From Larix sibirica (taxonomy: Eukaryota > Streptophyta > Pinopsida > Pinales > Pinaceae), in assembly GCA_004151065.3 (NCBI GenBank), contig NWUY0304375879.1, forward strand, positions 1-12,922: a DNA stretch of 12,922 nt, in the 5' to 3' direction. The notes beneath the pieces were generated by a model. It had not been told where the DNA came from, did not search any database, and saw only the letters and a list, made by a program, of their open reading frames with translations. A program made the position numbers and the translations under genes. Below are positions 1 through 7,960 of this stretch, one piece after another. Position 1 is the first letter of the stretch, and each line of letters starts with the position of its first letter.

Positions 1-122
1 GGGCTATACTAGGGAATAAGGAGAGAAGAGAGGGAACTATAATCTCCAAAGGATGGAACTTGAAAAACTAGCTAGCTTGTGATGGCTAATTTTGTGATGC
101 CAAACCAGGGAGTGAGCCATGC

Positions 123-131
123 CTTATATAG
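123..131 (-). promoter_or_regulatory. TATA box of the retroelement promoter (minus strand)
   Basis: The minus strand reads CTATATAAG here, a strong plant TATA box closely resembling the TATATAAG of caulimovirus full-length transcript promoters. It lies downstream of the last coding fragment and of the as-1-like element, about 180 bp from the latter. That is farther than the roughly 50 bp in the cauliflower mosaic virus 35S promoter, so the elements may not have worked as one unit. A start site near 90-100 on the minus strand is inferred from the usual TATA spacing. Confidence 0.4.
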
Positions 132-202
132 GCGAGAGGGCTCGATAAAGGTTGGTTTACAACTGGACCTCACTACAATACTTCACTCACAGGTAATTTA
201 CT

Positions 203-222
203 AAGACCTTGACTGAGGTCTT
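203..222. other. Perfect 7-bp stem-loop in the promoter-like region
   Basis: AAGACCT at 203-209 is exactly complementary to AGGTCTT at 216-222, leaving a 6-base loop. It lies between the as-1-like motif and the TATA box on the minus strand. It could be a protein-binding dyad or chance; no further support is visible. Confidence 0.3.
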
Positions 223-307
223 TTACAGCTATTCCTCACTACATTATTAACTCCATTCAAACAACTTTAATAAAGCAAACAGGAAAAGAGAAAAATAGAA
301 TCTTTTG

Positions 308-327
308 TGACATCATGCGTGACGTCA
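308..327 (-). promoter_or_regulatory. as-1-like twin TGACG element
   Basis: TGACATCA (308-315) and the perfect palindrome TGACGTCA (320-327) are spaced 12 bases start to start. Two TGACG boxes at 12-bp spacing define as-1, the TGA-type bZIP binding site of caulimovirus promoters and some plant stress genes. The palindromic box also supplies the TGA stop codon of the preceding minus-strand ORF (325-327), so coding end and enhancer overlap. Its place after the last coding fragment and before a TATA box fits a pararetroviral promoter. Sequence match is clear; function is inferred. Confidence 0.45.
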
Positions 328-580
328 TTCAAGAAACTCTGGATAGTTCCTTTCCGGGTTGAATATGTAGCACGCTAGATCAGGAACTGGTTGATCCTTT
401 GGTGGCTCGTCAATTGCTTTAATCTCTTTTGGAGTCCAATCGACTTCGAAATTCTCTTTATGGCCAGTGAGTGGTTCGATATACCTTGGAGGGTAGTACC
501 ACTTTGTCTTGAAAGTGCGGCAGAGCTGTGCCGTTTTCTTTTTCATCCTCATATCATATTCCCAAATTATAAGCCAGGAA
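325..580 (-). pseudogene. C-terminal fragment of retroelement protein (basic RTFKTKWY segment)
   Basis: An open minus-strand frame of 75 residues from the ATG at 552 to the TGA at 325-327. The same frame stays open upstream to about 580, overlapping the end of the 554-1072 ORF, which is in another frame. The overlap looks like a frameshift inside one former protein: residues just before the ATG are tryptophan- and tyrosine-rich, then come a basic run and RTFKTKWY at residues 12-19. The rest is rich in proline, acidic residues and lysine. The frame ends inside the as-1-like palindrome. I relate it to the aromatic-rich domain of plant retroelement polyproteins from general recollection only. 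Confidence 0.45.
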
Positions 581-1072
581 TAAATATTTTACAAAATGGC
601 ACGGCTGGACCCTAGAGGTGGACATAGCAGAACCGAGAACTCTACCACCATGAATATTATTAAGCACCGAGACAGGTAGTCCTTCTGCTTGTATGCCAAA
701 TTGTGTCCACCAATATTCATCAAACCAACTGGGACATAAAAAGTAGGAAGTTTCTTGTTTTCCGAAGATAATAATCCAGATGTGATTATTGAAATAGTTA
801 TTCGTAGTGAATAACTCAAACCAGGCAGCCTTGTAGGTTAGGTAGCTCATCATCAATGGATGACAGGTACCAATCTTCTTTTCTTCCGTCATGGATATGA
901 AACTCCAAAAGTGAGTTTCCAAGCCTTCCAAGAATACATTCTTCTGACGATGACAGTGGTATGCGATGCAGATTTTAATCAATGTTCGTATGTTCTCGAT
1001 ACTGGGTAGTCTGCAAACTTTGAATGCGGGCACAACCGGTATTAGAAAGTATGATAGGGGCATCATGACCTC
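554..1072 (-). pseudogene. Aromatic-rich retroelement polyprotein domain (WFxxxWWxxFG type)
   Basis: This is the longest open frame in the window: 170 residues from ATG 1066, open back to 1072. It contains YKAAWFELF at residues 78-86 and PSWFDEYWWTQFG at 112-124, with several other aromatic residues between. The pattern resembles an uncharacterised domain of plant endogenous pararetrovirus-like or gypsy-like polyproteins; that is recollection of a pattern, not an alignment. The frame ends at 554-556 and the apparent continuation is in another frame (325-580), so the copy is shifted. In sequence of this composition an ORF this long is not expected often by chance, which supports coding ancestry. 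It follows the protease remnant, where a reverse transcriptase would normally come. Confidence 0.45.
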
Positions 1073-1097
1073 CTACAATACTCCTCTCCCCCTCGAA

Positions 1098-1410
1098 TCA
1101 ATTGTTGCCAAAATAGTCATGGGCGAGGAGAAAGGGATTCATCTCAAAATTGGACTCATCAAGCCCTGAAAGGAGTACTTCGGGAGTTGAGGTCGGGAGA
1201 TACTGCTCGGTATTTGGTATAGACCTGTAGTTTGTAACAACAAACACAAAACCAGTTTCGATAAGGTCATCGTCAGAGCTTTCAGTAGAAGAAACCTTAT
1301 TACCGGAATAGACTAGTGGATAGTCTTCTTCATCTTGAAATTGGAGATAGGCTGGGTTTCCGCCGAAAGAACCGTTAAGGCCGTCGGAAGTCACGGTGAA
1401 AGGCATGAGC
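1098..1410 (-). pseudogene. Region following the protease: end of retropepsin and acidic linker
   Basis: This is the in-family part of a minus-strand frame open from 1493 to 1098. Its first third overlaps the protease remnant in a different frame and is probably not the original reading. From about 1410 on it appears to take over from the protease frame, with a phenylalanine- and threonine-bearing strand followed by a strongly acidic, serine-rich stretch (SSTESSDDD). A retropepsin C-terminal end leading into a linker would look like this, but I cannot name the linker. The frame stops at 1098, and a new frame (554-1072) opens just beyond. Confidence 0.35.
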
Positions 1411-1919
1411 ATCTCCAAACGGTTCTCCAAGTAGTGCGTCATAAGCACAATCTTCGAGCAGGATAAATATGGCAAGGAATGCTTCTGTACCATCTGGATG
1501 AACTTTTATATTGGCTATAAGTTCAGGTTTTTCTAATTATCTACCGCCGATACTAATAATATGCTATTAGTAGCTTGCCACAGATGTCGTGGGACATGGC
1601 GCTTCTTAAGAATATTGAAATCAGAACCTGTGTCGAGTAGAGCACATAGCATCAATTCATGACCGTTAATTCATAATGAAATTCTGACGGTCCACTTCTT
1701 GGTTGGCTTTTCGTACAGAGTAGTGATGAAAGGGTTTTCATCATCTCCGGCTGATGCTTCAGCGCAGATCTTCCGTTGTGGATTGCTAATAGTAGTAAGC
1801 TGTTGCCGTAAATCAGCAATTTAATCGCGAAGAGCATTAAGGGATGATAATAATTCTGCTCAGGATACAGACTGTCCAGCGAGATAATGTTGTCGTGCGA
1901 GATCTGCAACTTCCTTCAT
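1395..1919 (-). pseudogene. Degraded retropepsin-like aspartic protease with upstream linker
   Basis: The minus-strand frame from 1919 encodes a polar, probably helical segment and then a retropepsin start, LLDTGSDFNIL, with the catalytic Asp-Thr-Gly triplet at 1634-1626. In-frame stops lie at 1862-1860, 1823-1821, 1673-1671 and 1535-1533. Beyond the last, similarity continues in another frame to ALLGEPF (1437-1417), which fits the conserved hydrophobic-Leu-Gly motif near the end of retropepsins, and then shifts again. Such proteases cleave the polyproteins of retroelements and plant pararetroviruses. Four stops and two or more frame changes make this a pseudogene. It directly follows the zinc-knuckle segment, with a frame change near 1916-1920. 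Confidence 0.6.
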
Positions 1920-2161
1920 ATATGTGAAATGACATGGTTTAGGAGTAGGTATTTGAAATACTTTTCTTTCTGTGAAACAGAACGAACCATAGCGACAATG
2001 CTAATTTCGGGGTCGAAGTCGTCTTCACAATAGCAGACATCGTCATTACAGGCGCAACTTTGATCGCCTTCGCTTCCTTCTTCTTGTGCAATGTGTTGCA
2101 CCTTCTTTCCTCGGCAGTCTTTAGCAATGTGCCCTGGTTTCTGACACTTGTAACAGCAAAT
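1916..2161 (-). pseudogene. Gag/coat-protein C-terminus with CCHC zinc knuckle
   Basis: An open minus-strand frame of about 81 residues has no start of its own: a TAA at 2164-2162 precedes it. It begins with CYKCQKPGHIAKDC (2155-2114), a perfect CX2CX4HX4C zinc knuckle, the nucleic-acid-binding motif of retroviral nucleocapsids and caulimovirid coat proteins. A basic GKK follows, then an acidic cysteine-bearing stretch. The frame ends at a TGA at 1918-1916, where the next segment continues in another frame. The knuckle sits almost exactly at the edge of recognisable element sequence, so the rest of the Gag or coat protein is missing. Fold assignment is secure; the family of origin is not. Confidence 0.65.
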
Positions 2162-3060
2162 TTATTGCTATGAATGAGCTTACAGTGCTTATTGCTTTAT
2201 CATAACAACTAAGGCGCTTCCCGGATCAGGAGAGCTTGCTCACTATAAATGCGATTAACTTGCTTACTGAATTCAGAGTGAAGAAAGAGGAGAACTTGTT
2301 CCTAGAGCTAGCCAGTGAGGGCTTGTTCTGCGAGGGGAACGTTAGTACATGGCCTTAAAGTCAGTCTTCCTCTCCATCTTGCTACCACCCATATTACAGG
2401 GAGACAATACAACTGCTCTAAGCAGGCAAGCGAGCCAGCAAGCACTTATAATAACGAATCGAATTCATTCCAGCAATCAGTATAACCTTAACATAGAGTC
2501 TTCAATCCAGCTATCGCTTCAAGCAAGTTTTTCTTATTCTGTACCAACCAAAGGAAAGCAATGCTCTATCCCAGGCACGCACGGAGAAGCAAGGACTCTT
2601 ATTTCTGTATTTGTATAAACTACCCTAACCAAGGGAGTCCTATCTTAGAGTTCATTAACCGGAGTCCGTCCTGCTAGTGATTTCACTATATTCCAGCTCT
2701 GGAAAAAGCGATCACTTCCAGCACCAAACCAAGCAAGGGACTTCGGATTCCATACTTTCTTTATGTATATAATAAAATACTATTAAAAGAGGGTAACTTG
2801 TTTACCGCGAATTCAGAATAAGGCAGGCAATACAAGCAAGCAATACCATAAGCAAGCTATCAAACTTTCCGCTAATGAGTAAGATCAAGTTTGTATTCAG
2901 TCTGTTTATTGGAATCAAAGCCAGGAATATCAGGCCAGAGAGCAACCTAGAACTAGAACTATTTCCCACAGCCATAGGGTAAGAAGTTGCGAAAGCAAGC
3001 AAGGAAGTGAAACAAAGGAAGCGTTAGCTTTTAGCGAAGCGATCGATTAAGCTTCAATGT
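2162..3060. other. Gene-free region enriched in AAGCAAG motifs
   Basis: No gene is recognised. The 7-mer AAGCAAG or its complement occurs at 2259-2265 (minus), 2521-2527, 2587-2593, 2731-2737, 2834-2840, 2850-2856 and 2993-2999, with near variants at 2412-2443. About 0.1 would be expected by chance in this length. Two short segments (near 2255-2290 and 2790-2820) share an AACTTG...GAATTCAGA pattern. Short frames at 2349-2618 (+) and 2802-3002 (-) have no family features and are of chance length. Confidence 0.5.
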
Positions 3061-3660
3061 TGTAATCTTGCTATGATAGTATAAATATATAAGGTTACGT
3101 ATATAACAACGAAGCGTGCCCGCCTTTATAAATAGATCTTCTATAGATAGAGAGTTTCATTAGATCCGTTAGTTTGCTAAAGCGCAGGTCACCCTATCTT
3201 ATGTCGGTGGACTTTCTATTTTCACTAACTTTCATAAGCGGAAGCGGGACTGACTTCGATATCGTTCTACCTGCCCTCCCTTCACAGTAACTGGCAAGTA
3301 CTACTGGCTCTTTCATCGCCGGATTGCTTATTGAATAAACTTCACCCTAGGTGCTAGGTGATAGTGGCGCTTCTCCCCCTCGCTTTTGGCGTGGTCAAAT
3401 AAAAGGATCGATCTAGTAAATGAAATGGCCGTAAACAATATAGGGGCTGGGCCGTTGCTTATGAATTCCCGGAGGTTATGTGTTAAAAGGCAGGCAGAGA
3501 GACCTGTAGCTGGCAGACTTATTACTCCGTTCTTGACCGGATACCAGAATGTCACAAGTATAGGGTTGTTCTGCCAAATAAACGCAAGCAGAAGGTGCTT
3601 GCTAGTTCAGTTATATATGCAATGATCATATCGTAATATAAACGATCTTATCTCATTTAT
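3061..3660. other. Non-coding stretch with overlapping short frames of unknown origin
   Basis: Two open frames overlap on opposite strands, 3386-3625 (+, 79 residues) and 3328-3555 (-, 75 residues). Neither shows a signal peptide, a recognisable domain or a ribosome-binding context, and I recognise neither. At most one could be real, and both have chance length. No RNA gene is visible. Confidence 0.4.
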
Positions 3661-4220
3661 CTCGACCTTCCCTGGAATCCCGAACTAGCCCCGGGTTGGG
3701 TGATCTTTTCTATGGGATTACAATGGGATTACGATGATCGGGGTCCCTCACACGCATGCATCTACTTACCCCTGGGAATCGATGTATTTCTCCATTCTGG
3801 TACCCGGGGTATTCATATTAGAATCAGAAGTTCCCTTCCCCGGCTGCCCTATCCTATTATTCCTAGTGATTTATAAAGAGATGAACCACTAATCCATTCC
3901 GGCGATTTACATATACCAAATCCCGATCCAGATCCTCTGTGAAAAAGACTATATAACCTATAGCGATTTAGGGTTTCGAACGTTCCGAGGAAAGATTACC
4001 CCTCTTTGGGGCCCGACCAGGAAAACCAGTAACCGATATTTCCTCTCCTTCTGAGCAGGAGCCAGCCCTGGGGAGAAAGGTACTATCAGCATCGGTAGCT
4101 CCCCAACGATATACTATTAGCATAAGTAGGTTTCCCCTGCCTGGGAGAAAAAGAGACTATTTGTATTGGCAGCCCCTTCATTTAGGGAGGGAATGGTTCA
4201 GCCTACAGCACGACTTTCTT
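3661..4220. other. GC-rich patch with C/G runs and small duplications; no gene
   Basis: Many CCCC and GGGG runs occur, several in the context CCTGGGA. An 11-bp unit is tandemly duplicated at 3712-3722 and 3723-3733 with one difference. A diverged direct repeat about 38 bp long may link 4067-4104 and 4140-4176, both starting CCTGGG and ending in CCCC. No coding potential is recognised. Confidence 0.4.
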
Positions 4221-4800
4221 TTTGACAGCTACCAACTGTTGTGGGTTGGATTTTTTTCACTTTCCCCTCTTTTATGGAAGCCAGAATATTGAGATTGGAA
4301 GGACTTGGCTTTTGAGCTTGCTTGCCTCGGCGGGGCACTTATTTTGCTGGCGGGAAGAGCGCTATCTCACTATTTTTAGCCCCAGAAACGATTTAATGCA
4401 GCCCTCCCTCTATACTAAATAATAGGGTCTTAAAGATACCTGTTCATTTCATAGCAGTAGTAGCAGTAGCTCGCTCCGTGTTTATATCCCCATAGTAGAG
4501 CGCCTCTTGGCCGTGAGAAGGAGGGAGAGGGCACTAGATCAATGAGCAACGCATCATATCATTGAACCGTAATAATGATGACGGTTTATCAGTCGTTAGC
4601 AGTGGGCACAGGATGGCTGGCGGCAAAGGTGGTTCTATATGGCGAGCTATTCTCTCCTCTGTTTTATGCAGGGGAAGGCGGTAGGGAAAAAAATCCATTG
4701 ACTTACTTTATTTCTTTTAGGGTTAATCACTTGTTTTGCTGCTATCAGACATATTCACGCCCGAGCGATAAGTGTAGAGTCGCTTTCAGCTTTAATTAAA
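4221..4800. other. Non-coding stretch with two chance-length ORFs
   Basis: Frames at 4222-4422 (+, 66 residues) and 4575-4799 (+, 74 residues) have no recognisable domain. The trinucleotide-rich run AGCAGTAGTAGCAGTAGC at 4453-4470 is a 9-bp duplication with one difference. An AAGCAAG motif lies on the minus strand at 4317-4323. Confidence 0.35.
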
Positions 4801-5270
4801 TACGTTAGGAACTTCAACCGCCTCTTCTGGTTCCGAATCAAAAGCGGAGGCGAAGGCAATAGAGTCAAAGGTTGCAGAGGATTTTCATAGTAAATCCTAG
4901 TCTTAGATTCAATTCCAGGCGTGGATCCATAATAAGATTAAGATCCGTCAGTATAGCTATCAAAGGCAACGGAGAAAACAGCAGCCATTTCACCCCTTTG
5001 GCCACATAAGAGGATAGATTATTTTATAATGACCAATAAGGGCCTTTTAGGTCTCCTTCCTAATTTGACGACTTTAACTGGATAAAATATAATGAGGTAT
5101 ACTTCATCTTTTATATAGTAATTGTCGGAAGTATTATAGCTATGCCGCCATCCAATAGATCATATATTCCCGCAAGCTACCTAACTTACCGATACTGACT
5201 GATTCTACTGAACCATCCAAGCCATCGAACCAAGCTGTTTGAACCATCGCTAACCCCCTCACTCCATTAA

Positions 5271-5299
5271 CGCTAGCTCACCGTCCACTACGTATCGTA
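5271..5299 (+). repeat. Dispersed direct repeat R1, copy 1
   Basis: The 29 bases match 6301-6333 except for one substitution and a 4-base insertion in the second copy. The core CCACTACGTATCGTA is identical. It lies immediately before and overlaps the R2 repeat pair. Origin unknown. Confidence 0.6.
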
Positions 5300-5417
5300 T
5301 CGCACCTACTCCCATAGTGTGTAAAACATCAATCGGTCTAACCCGAACCTTGCTTTTCAAACTGAACCTCGTATCGCACCTTCCCCATGCTGCGTTAAAC
5401 ATCAATTGGTCTAACCC
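5296..5417 (+). repeat. Diverged direct repeat pair R2 (5296-5344 and 5370-5417)
   Basis: Copies of 49 and 48 bases, 74 bases apart start to start, both begin CGTATCGCACC and end GGTCTAACCC and agree at roughly 85% of positions. Scattered substitutions and one indel show the duplication is old. The unit shows no open frame or known element signature. Confidence 0.6.
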
Positions 5418-5667
5418 ACCATCACTTTCACTTTAATGACAGGCAATCCCGCCTATCCCACTAATTGCTAGAACCATCACCGCTACCTCAACCCCTACAC
5501 CCACTGTAACCTGGAGCTACTATATATACACATGCTTAGATAAAGACTGTGGTCGGGGTTTTACCTTAATTTTTACTTGACATATTGGTGGCCGCCTCAC
5601 AGAAATAACTGTACTACATTTATTAGCCATACTTACCCTTGCTTAACAAAGTGAATGAGCAAATAAG

Positions 5668-5683
5668 GTTGTTGCTGAACAAC
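5668..5683. other. Hairpin, 6-bp stem and 4-base loop
   Basis: GTTGTT at 5668-5673 pairs perfectly with AACAAC at 5678-5683 around the loop GCTG. No U-run follows and no gene ends nearby, so it is not called a terminator. Confidence 0.35.
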
Positions 5684-5834
5684 AGTCAGGTTTTAATCCG
5701 TCCTCATGCAAGTAGCCCTTTATCCGTGGCCGGCTCATAATTGCGTACATCTGGGTGGCTGCAGCAAAGCTACCCATATTACAACGCATATGAAGAAAGG
5801 CTTAACCCTACAAAGCAAGTATCTATAAGCGCCG

Positions 5835-5846
5835 GCTCTTAAGAGC
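5835..5846. other. 12-bp perfect palindrome
   Basis: GCTCTTAAGAGC is a perfect 12-bp inverted repeat without a loop, in a region without genes. It could be a dyad binding site or chance. Confidence 0.3.
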
Positions 5847-6106
5847 TCCATACTTATTTGTGGCCAGAGGATGAACCCGTAAAACATAATTAGTTCCACT
5901 TACGCTTGGATACGGATACGGGTTGTTATCCAACCAAAGGGAGGGTTATATTTACTTTGACCGAACGAAGATAGGGATAAGATCGGATAAGAGTTCTTGC
6001 AAGAGGATATCGTCCCGTCAAATGGTGCCGAACGAATAAAGGTTACGAATAATAATTATTTCGTGGAAAAGTAAATGGACTGCGTCCCCTCGGTTCGTGT
6101 AAAAGT

Positions 6107-6134
6107 ATATAGGGCAAAGGATATAGGGCAAAGG
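6107..6134 (+). repeat. Perfect 14-bp tandem duplication
   Basis: ATATAGGGCAAAGG occurs twice with no gap (6107-6120 and 6121-6134) and no mismatch, consistent with recent slippage. Confidence 0.8.
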
Positions 6135-6148
6135 AACTTGTTCGTGTC

Positions 6149-6182
6149 CTCGTACATCGTGTCATCTCGTACATTGTGTCAT
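6149..6182 (+). repeat. 17-bp tandem duplication
   Basis: Two adjacent 17-base units, CTCGTACATCGTGTCAT and CTCGTACATTGTGTCAT, differ at one position. They lie only 14 bases after the 14-bp duplication, so two independent small duplications are neighbours. Confidence 0.8.
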
Positions 6183-6300
6183 GGGAAATAGTCTCGTTCA
6201 ATAGTCATCACTGGAATAAGAACTTCCAGGTGAATAGATATCCAATGAATATATTAATTACTAAAGGCCAAGCTTTCAATACTTCCTATAGATATCGTCT

Positions 6301-6333
6301 CGCTAGCTATTTCACCGCCCACTACGTATCGTA
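6301..6333 (+). repeat. Dispersed direct repeat R1, copy 2
   Basis: Second copy of the repeat at 5271-5299, carrying a 4-base insertion after CGCTAGCT and one substitution. Separation is about 1.03 kb in the same orientation, so recombination between copies would delete the intervening segment. Confidence 0.6.
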
Positions 6334-6420
6334 CCAACCATCAATGGCGTAAGAACCAATAGTCCAAGCATCCTCACTGCCTACTACAGAGATTTATTCT
6401 AACTGAATAATAAACATTAG

Positions 6421-6434
6421 TTACCCCGGGGTAA
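6421..6434. other. 14-bp perfect palindrome TTACCCCGGGGTAA
   Basis: A perfect 14-bp inverted repeat with central CCCCGGGG. No adjacent gene; possibly a dyad binding site or chance in GC-rich surroundings. Confidence 0.35.
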
Positions 6435-6640
6435 TCTTCAGGGATTTAGAACCCAGACCGATGGAAACAGCCCCAGGGCACGGGTTAACCAATTAACACT
6501 GCACACTTTCTTTCTTTTTTATGCATCTACCACCAGAACGAAGGCAGCCCAGGCACACGGCAGGTACGGCGGCACACGGCACTATGATCGACACTGTGGA
6601 GTCACATGTGAGCGATACCATCACACCAAGATAGATTTAC

Positions 6641-7560
6641 AACAGCTTTTTACATACGTAATCATGCCATTCGACGATGCCTACACCAGTGGCGGCTACA
6701 CGAGCCATTCACCATAGGCCTAAAGCTATACAACCAAGCCCAACAAGTAAAAAAACACCTACGGCTATAGACCAAGACCTCAGGGAGGGGAGGGGCTAGA
6801 GGAGAGAGCCAGTCACCAGAAGTATAGAAATCAAGGAGGACCACCAAGCCCACCAAGTCCACCAACAACTACGACACTACAACAGACCTCAGGGAGAGAC
6901 TAGAACCATTAAACGTAAGCCTAGAACTAAAGGCCAAGTACACCAGGGAATACACGAACCTTCACACCAAGTTCTTGGGACGTTCAACGAAAGCAGTTTA
7001 CCTGCATTCTCTCTTTGATCTTGATGCTTGCCTGATATCTTTTACCTTTGAATTTATGACTTTGACTTGAATCTTAGTAATAAGGGGGGGCCACCTTTTA
7101 GCTCTGAATTTCCCCACTTTTTCAAAGACGAGGGTGATAACAGGGTCATGATTGCTTGATCGAAACCCGGTAATTTTTCTCATTTCCCAATTTGCCTTAA
7201 TCAACGAGAGGCTCTCTGATGGACCAACCACATAATCCCAAGCAAGCCATCCGGCAGTAAAACGATATCTGCTAAGGGTAAACCAACCCTATAGTCTAAT
7301 TTCCATCCCACCCATCCTGCGCTGGCTGATGATCGAAAAGGTATATATATATATAAATGAAGCGCTGGGTCTAGGCCTAAGGTAAGGGATCAATTCAACC
7401 CATCCCAATTCAAATTCCCATCCCACGATCCCATCCCATCCGTGGCTTCTAAGGATATCCATGGCTGACCCACTACGTGATTCCAGGTCTAGGGCTACAG
7501 GTCTAGTTCGTGCAGGTAAAGAGAGTAGGGGTAAATAAAGGTAAAGATGTAATGCGTACG
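6641..7560. other. Low-complexity non-coding region
   Basis: A CCACCAAG-type unit recurs at about 6839-6866, and AGACCTCAGGGAG occurs near 6775 and again near 6885. A 7-base G run lies at 7084-7090, a TA microsatellite of seven units at 7342-7355, and CCCATCCCA recurs three or more times between 7399 and 7440. The minus-strand frames 6662-6868 and 6998-7231 reflect base composition and show no domain. Confidence 0.4.
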
Positions 7561-7561
7561 T

Positions 7562-7960
7562 TTATGATTCCTGGCTTCTAGGGTGGTAACTCCCTGCTCC
7601 TAGGATGATGATATAAAGAGGGTAAGAGTAATAAGAGAAGGTTGGTGTTAATGCACTAACTATCCATACTGTACGACTGGTCTTCCTGACTTCATGACTA
7701 GGTTGGACAGCACTAACTCCACTCCCTTTCCTGGCAGTATAGAAAGAAAGTAAATAACATAAGTAAAAAGGCATGCTCAAATAAAGTGAATAGATGCGCT
7801 GTACCTCCCTCCTAAGAATCATAAAGGTCAAGTGTGATTTATAAAACATCTCCTGGCTGTCTGTCCGGGCATCATATCCTATCCAATGTCTGAAGCCCAT
7901 CCCCCATCCATCCAAGGAGGTGGCTTTCTTTCTGAGGTCCCATAATGCCTTCCAAGCCAT
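7562..7960 (-). CDS. Unrecognised 132-residue ORF, probably chance
   Basis: This is the second longest ORF with an ATG start, open from 7960 to 7562 on the minus strand. Its N-terminal third is tryptophan- and glycine-rich; two hydrophobic stretches (about residues 56-74 and 97-124) could be membrane segments. I do not recognise a family. Roughly half an ORF of this length is expected by chance in 13 kb of this composition, so length alone is no evidence. Unidentified membrane ORFs are known in plant mitochondria, some tied to cytoplasmic male sterility, but nothing here (no fragment of an atp or cox gene) supports that. Confidence 0.12.
   Translation of the reverse strand: MAWKALWDLRKKATSLDGWGMGFRHWIGYDARTDSQEMFYKSHLTFMILRREVQRIYSLYLSMPFYLCYLLSFYTARKGSGVSAVQPSHEVRKTSRTVWIVSALTPTFSYYSYPLYIIILGAGSYHPRSQES

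Larger units (their letters stand above)
1..2161 (-). mobile_element. Decayed caulimovirid-like (or Ty3/gypsy-like) reverse-transcribing element, partial
   Basis: Several minus-strand pieces, read in order, look like one fossil element: a CCHC zinc knuckle, a retropepsin with a DTG active site, an acidic stretch, an aromatic-rich domain and a basic tail, followed by an as-1-like twin TGACG motif and a TATA box. Zinc knuckle followed by aspartic protease is the usual order in Caulimoviridae and Ty3/gypsy polyproteins. The as-1-plus-TATA arrangement after the last ORF resembles a plant pararetrovirus promoter. The copy is dead: at least three in-frame stops and several frame changes interrupt it. 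No reverse transcriptase, RNase H or movement protein is recognisable. The left end may run beyond the window; the right end lies near 2161, where the open frame stops. I cannot separate a pararetrovirus from an LTR element without the polymerase. Confidence 0.6.
4801..6640. other. Long gene-free region with repeats and palindromes
   Basis: No ORF of useful length and no RNA gene is seen in 1.8 kb. It holds the R1 and R2 repeats, two perfect small tandem duplications near 6107-6182, a 10-bp near-duplication (5975-5994), a 6-bp-stem hairpin (5668-5683), palindromes at 5835-5846 and 6421-6434, and an 11-base GGCACACGGCA duplication near 6550-6580. A CATAAGAGGATA near 5004-5015 faintly recalls plant mitochondrial promoters but has no gene downstream. 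Confidence 0.45.

Noticed and set aside
391-615. 74-residue plus-strand ORF
   Set aside because: It is antisense to the retroelement fragments at 325-580 and 554-1072, and has no features of its own.
1652-1909. 85-residue minus-strand ORF overlapping the protease remnant
   Set aside because: It is in a different frame from the linker and DTG-bearing segment and lacks retroelement motifs, so it is a shadow of the broken frame.
3328-3625. Opposing ORFs of 75 and 79 residues
   Set aside because: They overlap on opposite strands, have chance length and show no domain I recognise.
4906-4922. AGATTCAATTCCAGGCG considered as a tRNA T-arm
   Set aside because: Upstream sequence does not supply acceptor, D or anticodon arms.
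5004-5015. CATAAGAGGATA resembling a plant mitochondrial promoter core
   Set aside because: The match is short and partial, and no gene lies downstream.
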